Below, one piece after another: positions 18,507-25,645 of a stretch of DNA of 64,000 nucleotides. The notes under the pieces were generated by a model. The model ran no database searches. It was given only the letters and a program-made list of their open reading frames with translations, and was not told the origin of the DNA. The stretch lies in the IMG/VR virus record IMGVR_UViG_3300027833_000022, positions 1 through 64,000 of that record; one strand, 5' to 3'. Source of the stretch: a virus. A program made the translations under genes and the position numbers. Position 1 is the stretch's first letter, and each line of letters begins with the position of its first letter.

Positions 18507-19011
18507 CTTTCTTCTCCTGCTCTTTTTTCAATTTTAACAATTCTTGAACAAAAGAAGTATTGTACTTATCACCGAAGAATTCTTCTGCATTTATCTCATC
18601 TGCTTCTGAGTATGTACTATCAGACAATAAACTTGAAACTTCTTCATCATCTGATTTTTCGTTTGATAATGCTTGTTCTCTCTGTTCCAATGGTTCTTTG
18701 TCTGAACGAACTTTCATAAAGCCGTCGCTGATGCCAAGTAATGCTTGGATTTCGGTTTGTATTTGATATGCACTTGCTGGTAAATTTGTTTCAAACTCAA
18801 CAACAAATATCTCGTATCCACGTAGTTGTGGAAAGTCATAAGGTGTGCTTTGTAGCATCAACTTAGTAGGTGCGCTTACTTTCTGTACATCGTACTTTGC
18901 TAAGTGATTCTCAATGCGAGATAAATCATCTCCAGATAATTCCTTTGCCAACTTAATGCGGAAAGTATATGTGTTTTTTGATTCTGTCAAATATTCTGTA
19001 AAGGACTTCAT
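18499..19011 (-). CDS. Putative internal head protein with capsid-targeting N-terminus
   Basis: A 170-aa protein starting at 19011 (MKSFTEYLTESK), chosen because AGGAG lies 10 nt upstream; the longer frame from 19062 lacks a site. The first 11 residues closely match the T4 capsid-targeting sequence MKTYQEFIAE, with the gp21-type cleavage motif L-T-E at residues 8-10. Residues 12-105 look like a compact alpha/beta domain ('YTFRIKLAKELSGDDLSRI'); the remainder is acidic and ends in a Lys/Glu helix. By analogy with T4 IPI-IPIII it would be packaged in the prohead, trimmed and injected. The body is not recognised. It has its own late promoter. Confidence 0.8.
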   Translation of the reverse strand: MKSFTEYLTESKNTYTFRIKLAKELSGDDLSRIENHLAKYDVQKVSAPTKLMLQSTPYDFPQLRGYEIFVVEFETNLPASAYQIQTEIQALLGISDGFMKVRSDKEPLEQREQALSNEKSDDEEVSSLLSDSTYSEADEINAEEFFGDKYNTSFVQELLKLKKEQEKKDA

Positions 19012-19037
19012 GGGTTTAATTCTCCTAATATTATAAC

Positions 19038-19045
19038 TATTTATC
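19038..19045 (-). promoter_or_regulatory. T4-type late promoter (GATAAATA)
   Basis: GATAAATA on the minus strand, 27 nt upstream of the chosen start (19011) of the putative internal head protein. Its position supports that start. Confidence 0.65.
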
Positions 19046-19071
19046 TTTATTGTAAAAATCACCAGACTTAA

Positions 19072-19626
19072 TTATTCTGCTGTATCATCTTTAATATTTT
19101 TCATAATTTCTGCTAACATCTCTGAACGATTTCCTATCAATCTACCATCAATTGATTCTGGTCCATCATCTGGTAAGCCTTTATTGATAATATGATTTAC
19201 TTTTCGATTATCCATATCAAGACGTTCTTTGCGCATTTGTAACTCAATCATTTTGATTTTTTTATCCATCTTTGTTTGTTTCGCGGTTATCGCTGCTGAT
19301 AACATTTTACTTGCGCTGTCAAGCAATGCTGCTGCATTTCTATCGTCTACATTCTTTGCCAAATCTACTATATCATCAAATGCATCTATCGCTTTTGTTG
19401 CATAATCGTCCATCTCTTTATCGATTGCGTCTAAACCAAGAACCATAGGCAGTGCTGCATCTACTTTCATGGACATATCCATAGTTGCTGATTTATTTGA
19501 TATTTGTTCGGTGAGTTGCTTTATCACTTCTTCTGATGATGGTTCTATTTCATTATCATCATCGAAATCTAATGATATATCTTCTATAGGAGGTAAATTA
19601 AATGTATCGCTTAATTTTTGTGTCAT
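19072..19626 (-). CDS. 16: Terminase small subunit gp16
   Basis: A 184-aa DNA-recognition and regulatory subunit of the packaging motor. The central region (about residues 75-150) is a long helical hairpin: 'AFDDIVDLAKNVDDRNAA', then 'LLDSASKMLSAAITAKQTKMDKKIKMIELQMRKE'. This matches the arrangement of T4 gp16 ('A-K-N-A-D-x-P-R', long coiled coil). The C-terminus 'NRSEMLAEIMKNI' parallels the T4 'SPTELMDEI' end. The N-terminus is acidic and unstructured. It overlaps the preceding gp4 stop by 4 nt (ATGA), so the two are coupled. It is separated from gp17 by three genes, unlike T4, where 16 and 17 are adjacent. Confidence 0.75.
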   Translation of the reverse strand: MTQKLSDTFNLPPIEDISLDFDDDNEIEPSSEEVIKQLTEQISNKSATMDMSMKVDAALPMVLGLDAIDKEMDDYATKAIDAFDDIVDLAKNVDDRNAAALLDSASKMLSAAITAKQTKMDKKIKMIELQMRKERLDMDNRKVNHIINKGLPDDGPESIDGRLIGNRSEMLAEIMKNIKDDTAE

Positions 19627-20078
19627 TTCTTTTTCCTTTGCGCTTTTGTTCGCTTCTTTGGCTTATTGAAAATCTCATTCTCTGTAATAACGCGAAATCC
19701 CAAACCCTTTGCTTTACACCAATGCCTTGCTGATTCCCATTTGGCGTGATTTACCACTGCGGCTGCTTTCTGTGATTGACTTTTTGCTTCACCAAGAGTT
19801 TGTCCCGCTGGTTTTATTTCTACCATCTCTGCGTGTTGCTTACCATTTGCATCTTGATATACCATCAATAAATCTGGTACATAATTAGAATTTTTTCCAG
19901 TAAGGGGATTTTTATATGGAATACGATGTGTTTCTGAACCCCATCCTAAGACAGATGGATGATTATCGCACATTCTGAAAACAACCAGTTCCCAACTTGA
20001 GCGATAACGGGGTAAGCCCTTACCTAAGTATTTATCTGGGTTTTTTGGTGTGTATAAGCCTTGATGGAATTTTGCCAT
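19623..20078 (-). CDS. 4: gp4 (gp50/gp65) head completion protein
   Basis: A 151-aa protein needed to complete DNA-filled heads before tail joining. The N-terminal pattern 'YTPKNPDKYLG' and 'YRSSWEL-V-R--DNHPSVLGWGSE' matches the T4 gp4 family very well (T4: NPRKYLG, YRSTWEL, DNHPGVIKWGSE). A PD-(D/E)xK nuclease-like set is visible: Glu30, Asp69 (YVPDLL) and Glu87-Ile-Lys89. The C-terminus is strongly basic (KPKKRTKAQRKKK), fitting DNA contact. Length matches T4 gp4 (150 aa). The stop overlaps the gp16 start. The ribosome site is weak, so its expression probably depends on upstream translation. Confidence 0.88.
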   Translation of the reverse strand: MAKFHQGLYTPKNPDKYLGKGLPRYRSSWELVVFRMCDNHPSVLGWGSETHRIPYKNPLTGKNSNYVPDLLMVYQDANGKQHAEMVEIKPAGQTLGEAKSQSQKAAAVVNHAKWESARHWCKAKGLGFRVITENEIFNKPKKRTKAQRKKK

Positions 20079-20084
20079 TGTTTA

Positions 20085-20735
20085 TTAAGATGTCGTATTT
20101 GAATCTAAACCGTTGGTAATTGTTTTATAACCTTCATATGTGAAATCTATACGATATTGTACGGGCGCTGATTCGGAATAATTCAAGGTATCACCTTGTA
20201 TGTTGGTAATAATTGGGTTATAAATTTCTATAATATTGTTATCATCGTTAGAAGACTTTCTGATTATCTCTAATCTAGTAATATAATAACGATTATTGGT
20301 TAATTTTAAACCCTTGTCACTTTGCCCAAATTTAAAATTTTCACTAATAATATCATCTCTCATAGTATCATAGTTATCTGACATAGGACCAGAATAATAA
20401 TAATTATTATATCCTATTAGAAATTTCTCTATCTCTGCATCACGAGTGTCATAAGCAGATAAGGATATAGGAGTGTAATCAATTCCAGTTTGAATTGTAC
20501 GCTTCTTATTATATTGATTCAATGTCTGTGTCTTTATAGAATGTCCTGGCATTCCAATCTCAGATATCTTCTTTAACTCAAGACTTAGATCCTTGCCAGT
20601 GATATCTTTGTAGTGAATTACAACTTTAAATTGAAACTTATTTCTAGGAACAGCTAGATTTACGGACTTATCATATTGATCTTGTCCGTAAATCGTTACT
20701 GCTGTATTGTTGTAATCCCGTGTGAAATCAACCAT
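20085..20735 (-). CDS. Tail-tube-like protein, second paralogue
   Basis: A 216-aa protein with the architecture of a phage tube protein. It has an N-terminal strand 'NKFQFKVVIHY', a central 'GMPGHSIKTQTLNQYNKKR' loop resembling the 'I-x-x-x-x-P--x-Q-P-I-V-I-D-T-Y-N-S-K' segment of gp19 next door, and a C-terminal 'YSESAPVQYRIDFTYEGY' strand. It lies 15 nt downstream of gp19 in the same operon. T4 has tube-fold paralogues at the baseplate (gp48/gp54) and a tube terminator (gp3). A tube-initiator or terminator role is plausible, but I cannot choose between them. No strong ribosome site is visible. Confidence 0.75.
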   Translation of the reverse strand: MVDFTRDYNNTAVTIYGQDQYDKSVNLAVPRNKFQFKVVIHYKDITGKDLSLELKKISEIGMPGHSIKTQTLNQYNKKRTIQTGIDYTPISLSAYDTRDAEIEKFLIGYNNYYYSGPMSDNYDTMRDDIISENFKFGQSDKGLKLTNNRYYITRLEIIRKSSNDDNNIIEIYNPIITNIQGDTLNYSESAPVQYRIDFTYEGYKTITNGLDSNTTS

Positions 20736-20750
20736 GTATAACTAACTTAA

Positions 20751-21326
20751 TTAGTTTGCACCTTCACCAACGTTTCGATCTGCAAATAATGTTGCATTAT
20801 CATAACGGATAGTTATTGACGCCTGTACAACCTCGGAATTTGCATAATTCAAGTCACCGTAAGTCGCTTGTGTGATGAAACATCCCTCAATAAACCATTG
20901 ATCAATTATTGATGACGCATCTGTAGCATGTGATCCATCTAGTGTTTCGATGCGTGCAGTAAATTTATAATTTTCACCAGCCTTTGCGCTTGTTTGATCA
21001 CTATGATTTACTTGCTTATTCATTTGTGCTTGTATTGCTCTTATAACATCATTGTTTGCGTCATCGCGCAATGTCATTGTGAGATCACTCCATGTGTGCT
21101 TGCCAGCAATATGAATTTTTGAGTTATAAGTGTCTATAACAATTGGCTCTTGAGTAAGTTCAGGCCTTGTAGCACTAATTATATTCTGTGATACTAACGT
21201 ACCTTTCGATCCGACTGCTCCCAATCCTGTAAATACTACACGGAAACGATATTGTAATTTTGGCATCAATGTTTGAGCAGTTGTTGCATCTCCCATAGGT
21301 ATACCGAAATTGTTTAAAATAGCCAT
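20751..21326 (-). CDS. 19: Tail tube protein gp19
   Basis: A 191-aa protein that stacks as hexamers to form the inner tail tube. The sequence begins MAILNNFGIP and has 'MPKLQYRFRVVF', 'TRPELTQEPIVIDTYNSK' and 'WSDLTMTLRDDANNDV', followed by 'IEGCFITQATYGDLNYANSE' and a final beta strand 'QASITIRYDNATLF'. These are core strands of the T4 gp19 family. The length is near T4 gp19 (163 aa). It is preceded by a late promoter (21388-21395) and a consensus AAGGAG site, and follows the sheath gene and its terminator. High late expression is expected. Confidence 0.9.
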   Translation of the reverse strand: MAILNNFGIPMGDATTAQTLMPKLQYRFRVVFTGLGAVGSKGTLVSQNIISATRPELTQEPIVIDTYNSKIHIAGKHTWSDLTMTLRDDANNDVIRAIQAQMNKQVNHSDQTSAKAGENYKFTARIETLDGSHATDASSIIDQWFIEGCFITQATYGDLNYANSEVVQASITIRYDNATLFADRNVGEGAN

Positions 21327-21387
21327 TTGATTTCTCCTTAGAATTTAAATAGTCTATCCTAATGATAGACTATTATATATATAAATG

Positions 21388-21395
21388 TATTTATG
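21388..21395 (-). promoter_or_regulatory. T4-type late promoter (CATAAATA)
   Basis: CATAAATA on the minus strand between the sheath terminator and the gp19 start (62 nt away). It restarts transcription for gp19 and downstream genes. Confidence 0.7.
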
Positions 21396-21424
21396 CTTTT
21401 TACGTTTTTATTTTGAAACAATAA

Positions 21425-21447
21425 AAAGCCCACATAATGTGGGCTTT
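21425..21447 (-). terminator. Rho-independent terminator after gp18
   Basis: Stem AAAGCCCACAT/ATGTGGGCTTT with a T-run on the minus strand, 25 nt past the sheath stop. The stem core AAGCCCACA is shared with the terminator at 6885-6909. Confidence 0.85.
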
Positions 21448-21471
21448 GTTGAATATTAAATTTAATATGTG

Positions 21472-23868
21472 TTAACTTAAATCACCTGTATTTACAATAC
21501 GAATTGGGATATAAATAAATTCTGCCGATTTCGTAGGTTCAATTGCAATATCAACATAAATTTCATTGCGATCAATGCGTGCTGGTGTATTATTGGTAGT
21601 ATCACATACTATACTGTAGTCATACACACCACGATTAATTTGAATATTAGATAAGAAACCATCAAACGTTTGCTTAACATTATCACGAATTGATTCATCA
21701 TTTGGTTCAAACAAATATGGGCGAGAGATAACTGAAAAACGCTCACGTAAATATGCAACTAAACGAGCAACGTTGACGCGATCTAGTGCACTTGCTGATG
21801 CTGCTAATGTCTTCTGACCAAAGATAATAATACCTTCTGCTGGGAAGTTAACAATTGGATTCAATTTATTTAAATACATTGCATCACGATTTCCCTGTGT
21901 CAATGAAACTGCTACAAATTCGTTTTCTGAATTGATGTAACCAACATTTGATGCATTCTGAACAACACCACGTGTCAATCCTGCTGGTGCAAACCATTGG
22001 TAACTAACATTGTCGTTATATGCATATGTGTAAAGAACACTATGCGATGAAGGAGCAACTACACTTGAACCAGTTACTGGATCAGTCGTAAGTACACTAG
22101 GATAATAAGTTGCTGCATAAGTATTTTTGCTTACTAACCCATCTTCTCCATTCTCTGTTGCACTAGTTCCTTGTACCCAATTTATTGCATCAGTTGGATT
22201 CAAACGGAATGGACTATCTGCGATAACGAATGCTGTTTGATTGCGATCTGTATTTAATGTAACCATCTCGTCCATCAACTCTGGATAACCCGGTGCTGCG
22301 ATCAAACGGAACTGAATAGTTTCTTCGCGTAGTGTCGATCCTGATGCACTTGCTTGCATTGCCTCTGCTACAACTTTACGTTGTGCTTTACGACCAAATG
22401 ATCCTGCACCTGATGCTGCATTTCCAGCAAAGTTGCGCCATTTCCAATCAGTTGTTAATGTTGAATCATACTTACGTACTGTATTCTTTGAACGACACAT
22501 GTTAACTGCTGAAGTACCAACTGCGAATAATAATGGGTTAGGACCATTTGCCAATACGCCTGCTGCGTCTACAAATGCACCTGCTGAAACATCTAAGTCA
22601 GAAATATCACCAAATACTACACCATCAGATGTACTTTGGTCTGTATTATCTTTAACAATCCATGCTGAACCATTGCTACGATAGATAACTGGATAGTTAT
22701 CTTCATCAGTGTCAACCCAATAATCACCATCTACGCCAACTACTGGAGCAGATGAAGTATAAGATACATTAGTAGCCTTCTTCCATTTTTGAACACCACC
22801 ATCAAGTGCTACTTCAAAAAGAGCCAATTCATTTACTGCTGAATCAAACCAAATAGTACCCGTAGTAGCTGCGCCAACTGGTGCAGTTGTTTGTACAGTT
22901 GAAACCATATCTACGAATGCTGAAGTAGTTGAGTCATAACGATGAATAGAAACAAAACCATCATCTATATCAAGCCAAATGTCACCTTCTGCCAATACAC
23001 GCGCTGTCGCTGCTGTACCATCTTGGAAAGTATCACCGATTACACCCGTAGGTGCTGCTGCTTGTGCATAAATTGCAGACTGTGCTACAAATTCGCCCGC
23101 TGTTGTAGTGAATAATGAAATATCATAATCAATTCCTACGCCTGGTGTGGTTGTCTTAATCCATACATCGCCTACTGTTGGTCCAACTGGTGCTGTGTAA
23201 TGTGGTGCAAATGATGCTGTTCCTGCGCCCCATGCTGCGTTTAATGCAACCCATGATCCGCCTTCTCCAATCCAATAACGTACATTAGTAAGAGTTACTA
23301 CTTGTTCGATGGTAACATGATAGTTTCCATCAACAACTGTTGCGGTAGGTGTTGCTGCTGCTGATGCTACAATTTCAACGCTTGGTGTTGCTACTGCCCA
23401 ACCACTTGCTGAGTATTCAAAGATACCAAACTTAGATAGTGTTGGATTTACCCAATAAGTATTAGTTGCTGGTAAGCCAACTGGCTCAACTGTCTTGGGA
23501 CGAAGTTCTGCTAGGTCCACATCTGCGCGTACAATATATGCTGCTGATGCTTGACCTAAGAATGAATATGCTGCTAATAGACCGTAATCATTAGTTTCAT
23601 CTCCTTGTTGTACTGTACTTCCTACTGTACGAAAATCTACATTTCCGAAGTATTGAGTTAGTTCGCGCTGTGATGTTACTAAGATCGGACTTCCCGCTGT
23701 TGCTGATTTAGTATATTTTGCAATACCATCTGCTTCTGTGCCAGTTGGGTCAACTTTATCTTGACCTGTGGCGATAAAAATCATTGGTACTGTACCAGCA
23801 CCTGCTGATCCGTATACCGACTCGTCTGTTATTGATACCTGAGTGCCAGGTGATACAAGATTTGCCAT
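21472..23868 (-). CDS. 18: Tail sheath protein gp18 with a repeat insertion
   Basis: A 798-aa contractile sheath subunit. The N-terminus 'LVSPGTQVSITDES' and the C-terminal half are typical of T4 gp18: 'GFLSNIQINRGVYDYSIVCDTTNN', 'DVNVARLVAYLRERFS' and 'NEIYVDIAIEPTKSAEFI'. The protein is longer than T4 gp18 (659). The extra length is an insertion at about residues 130-410 (22639-23481) made of about five 30-60-residue repeats. Their pattern is '(A)P-G---GD-W-D-----I--Y----W'. Such repeats occur in surface-exposed virion decorations, so they probably project from the sheath. It has its own late promoter variant and terminator. Confidence 0.95.
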   Translation of the reverse strand: MANLVSPGTQVSITDESVYGSAGAGTVPMIFIATGQDKVDPTGTEADGIAKYTKSATAGSPILVTSQRELTQYFGNVDFRTVGSTVQQGDETNDYGLLAAYSFLGQASAAYIVRADVDLAELRPKTVEPVGLPATNTYWVNPTLSKFGIFEYSASGWAVATPSVEIVASAAATPTATVVDGNYHVTIEQVVTLTNVRYWIGEGGSWVALNAAWGAGTASFAPHYTAPVGPTVGDVWIKTTTPGVGIDYDISLFTTTAGEFVAQSAIYAQAAAPTGVIGDTFQDGTAATARVLAEGDIWLDIDDGFVSIHRYDSTTSAFVDMVSTVQTTAPVGAATTGTIWFDSAVNELALFEVALDGGVQKWKKATNVSYTSSAPVVGVDGDYWVDTDEDNYPVIYRSNGSAWIVKDNTDQSTSDGVVFGDISDLDVSAGAFVDAAGVLANGPNPLLFAVGTSAVNMCRSKNTVRKYDSTLTTDWKWRNFAGNAASGAGSFGRKAQRKVVAEAMQASASGSTLREETIQFRLIAAPGYPELMDEMVTLNTDRNQTAFVIADSPFRLNPTDAINWVQGTSATENGEDGLVSKNTYAATYYPSVLTTDPVTGSSVVAPSSHSVLYTYAYNDNVSYQWFAPAGLTRGVVQNASNVGYINSENEFVAVSLTQGNRDAMYLNKLNPIVNFPAEGIIIFGQKTLAASASALDRVNVARLVAYLRERFSVISRPYLFEPNDESIRDNVKQTFDGFLSNIQINRGVYDYSIVCDTTNNTPARIDRNEIYVDIAIEPTKSAEFIYIPIRIVNTGDLS

Positions 23869-23938
23869 TTGTGGAGTTCTCCTTTATTTTATTTTATTTT
23901 ACATGTAATTACTAGTTATGAATCTATATCATTGTTAG

Positions 23939-23946
23939 TATTTAGC
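23939..23946 (-). promoter_or_regulatory. Variant late promoter (GCTAAATA) for gp18
   Basis: The minus strand reads GCTAAATA 71 nt upstream of the sheath ATG, in a gene-free gap that needs a strong late promoter. The same variant occurs at 60170-60177. Confidence 0.5.
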
Positions 23947-23976
23947 GTAAGTTAAAGAAAAGACCTGATTACAGCA

Positions 23977-24624
23977 TTAACATAATAGTTTAATGGTATT
24001 GTGTCGAAATACTTCCAATGTAGATGTGTTATACATAGTATGGTCGAATTGCCAACCAGCCCAACTAAATTCACTTGGATGTACATCTGGGAATGCTACT
24101 TCCATATGATTACCATGATCGTATATTTGATATTCTTCTTCTGGTGGCGTAGTATTTGTGGTAACTGCAATGTCCCACCATTCTGGTAAATCATGTCTCC
24201 ACACAGATGTGGTAGTACCGCCCAATCGCTTGATTACACCTAACTCGTTGAAGAAACGACAATCCGAGATAACGACATTATTATCAATCTGCAAAATCTT
24301 ACGTTCGGCTGCTGCAACCCAAATGTCTGGATTAAAATGAGATCGCATTACGTCTGTACCGATAAATTGCAGTGCATATCTAGGTGTAAAATTTGGAATA
24401 CCTAATCTATCGGACCACCATATATCTACTTTCTCTCGCCAAACTCTACTCTCAGATGTATTACCTTCCAATAGGGTTCGATCCCAACTAAAAATATTCG
24501 CAACAGCATCTTTTAGTACTCCTGCAAAACTAACTCTTTCAAATCCTTCTTCAATTAAAAAACCTGCTGCTGTGTCTTTACCATGTCCGATTAATCCACA
24601 TATACCGATCACTTTCTTGTTCAT
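23977..24624 (-). CDS. 1: Deoxynucleoside monophosphate kinase (gp1-like)
   Basis: A 215-aa P-loop kinase that phosphorylates dNMPs for phage DNA synthesis. Walker A is GLIGHGKDTAA at residues 10-20, followed by the lid start 'FERVSFAGVLKDAV', typical of T4 gp1 (GVKRSGKDT, LAGPIKDA). 'ALQFIGTDVMRSHFNPDIWV' (about 84-103) corresponds to the T4 'ALGTDLIVNNFDRMYWV' substrate segment. 'VVISDCRFFNELGVIKRLGG' matches 'VPDTRQDHEMDAARAMGA'. It lies between gp18 and gp13, away from other nucleotide genes. GAAGGT precedes the ATG. The kinase family is secure; the exact dNMP specificity cannot be read. Confidence 0.85.
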   Translation of the reverse strand: MNKKVIGICGLIGHGKDTAAGFLIEEGFERVSFAGVLKDAVANIFSWDRTLLEGNTSESRVWREKVDIWWSDRLGIPNFTPRYALQFIGTDVMRSHFNPDIWVAAAERKILQIDNNVVISDCRFFNELGVIKRLGGTTTSVWRHDLPEWWDIAVTTNTTPPEEEYQIYDHGNHMEVAFPDVHPSEFSWAGWQFDHTMYNTSTLEVFRHNTIKLLC

Positions 24625-24644
24625 TATTACCTTCGTTTATTATG

Positions 24645-25382
24645 TTATCCGATTACAAACCCTAAGCCACTACTTCCGTCATTGAACAATGTCAATTCTG
24701 TTTCCAACTTGTCAATTTCTGCTTCTGCCGATGCTTGTAATTCACCAGCGTTCATTGTAGTGCCACCTTGTGGACCTGCAATTTGTGCGAACTTACCACG
24801 TGCTTGTGCAAGCATTAATTTAGCATGACATAATGAAAAATCCTTAATCCAAGGACCTGCATGTATATCTTTTAATAATATTTCTAATGGACGATGATTA
24901 TATACATGAAGAATACATATATCATCTGCTTTCATCATACGATGTAGAATTAACTTATTATCTGATTTACGCCATGTGAACGTTATCTCTGCACCGAATA
25001 AACGACCCATTGTTTCTCTATTCTGTTGTAAGAAGTCAAAACTTGCTAAACCACCACTTCGACTTGAACCCAGTAGATAAGTATTCAAGTAATTTGCTTG
25101 AAATGGTTCAAAGTCATTACCTGTTCCTGATGATACGCCAGTTGTACGACGATATATATCAGTTACTTCGTCTATTTCACTAGGTAATGTATATTCTGCA
25201 ACATCTTTCAATAATTCTAGTGAAACAAAACTTTCTTCTACGGAATTTTCTGCGCGTTGACGATATTTTTCTACTGCTTTCTTAATCGCTAATTCATAGT
25301 GTTCTGGATCTAATTCCACGTCCACCATTTGACCACCTAATCTCAGTTCTATTTCTTTAATTAATTCAGATTGTGCCGACAT
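24645..25382 (-). CDS. 13: Neck protein gp13-like
   Basis: A 245-aa protein starting at 25382 (MSAQSELIKEIE) behind GGGAGAA. In T4, gp13 with gp14 forms the neck that closes the packaged head and receives the tail. The sequence has 'VDVELDPEHYELAIKKAVEKYRQR', 'EYTLPSEIDEVTDIYRR', 'GPWIKDFSLCHAKLMLAQARGKFAQIAGPQGG' and a C-terminal 'GLGFVIG'. I associate these with the gp13 family of marine T4-like phages. The fold resembles an adaptor/head-completion protein. gp14 and gp15 lie nearby but on the opposite strand (from 27773), an arrangement unlike T4's continuous 13-14-15. Confidence 0.72.
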   Translation of the reverse strand: MSAQSELIKEIELRLGGQMVDVELDPEHYELAIKKAVEKYRQRAENSVEESFVSLELLKDVAEYTLPSEIDEVTDIYRRTTGVSSGTGNDFEPFQANYLNTYLLGSSRSGGLASFDFLQQNRETMGRLFGAEITFTWRKSDNKLILHRMMKADDICILHVYNHRPLEILLKDIHAGPWIKDFSLCHAKLMLAQARGKFAQIAGPQGGTTMNAGELQASAEAEIDKLETELTLFNDGSSGLGFVIG

Positions 25383-25405
25383 AAATATATTCTCCCTATT
25401 ATGTA

Positions 25406-25413
25406 TATTTATC
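25406..25413 (-). promoter_or_regulatory. T4-type late promoter (GATAAATA) for gp13
   Basis: GATAAATA on the minus strand, 24 nt upstream of the gp13 start at 25382. It overlaps the last stop of the decayed small gene. Confidence 0.65.
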
Positions 25414-25645
25414 AAATAGTATGTGTCAACTTATATATCAGGGCGTCACCTTCGTTTTGAAATGCTACATACGAATAACTTATTGTAGTTTTTACCTTAG
25501 ACACATCCCAACAATCAGTTGCATTCTGTTTTCACTATTCTGCGGCTTCTGTATAATCGGAATAGCATATCTCATATATATTCCAACCAATCTTCTTTAG
25601 TTTTCTTTTCTTAATATTTAATCTATTTCCAATCACGTTGATTTT
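25412..25645 (-). pseudogene. Decayed small gene with in-frame double stop
   Basis: The 263-nt gap between gp13 and the next gene holds a continuous minus-strand frame of about 77 codons broken only by adjacent TAG TGA codons near 25533. It reads 'KKIGWNIYEICYSDYTEAAE', stops, then 'KQNATDCWDVSKVKTTISYS', then 'YVAFQNEGDALIYKL', ending in TGA at 25412. The composition and the 'F-x-N-E-x-D-A-x-x-x-K-L' ending resemble small phage proteins. No start codon with a ribosome site is visible. It is in frame with the upstream 25646 gene, whose TAG stop directly precedes it, so chance openness or readthrough are alternatives. Confidence 0.4.

Noticed and set aside
18961-19000. TTGACA with TATACT at 15-nt spacing inside the internal head protein gene
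   Set aside because: Spacer too short for a good sigma70 promoter and no obvious gene to drive; judged fortuitous.
25382-25431. TTGACA upstream of gp13 as a sigma70 promoter
   Set aside because: No acceptable -10 box at proper spacing; the late box GATAAATA explains expression.
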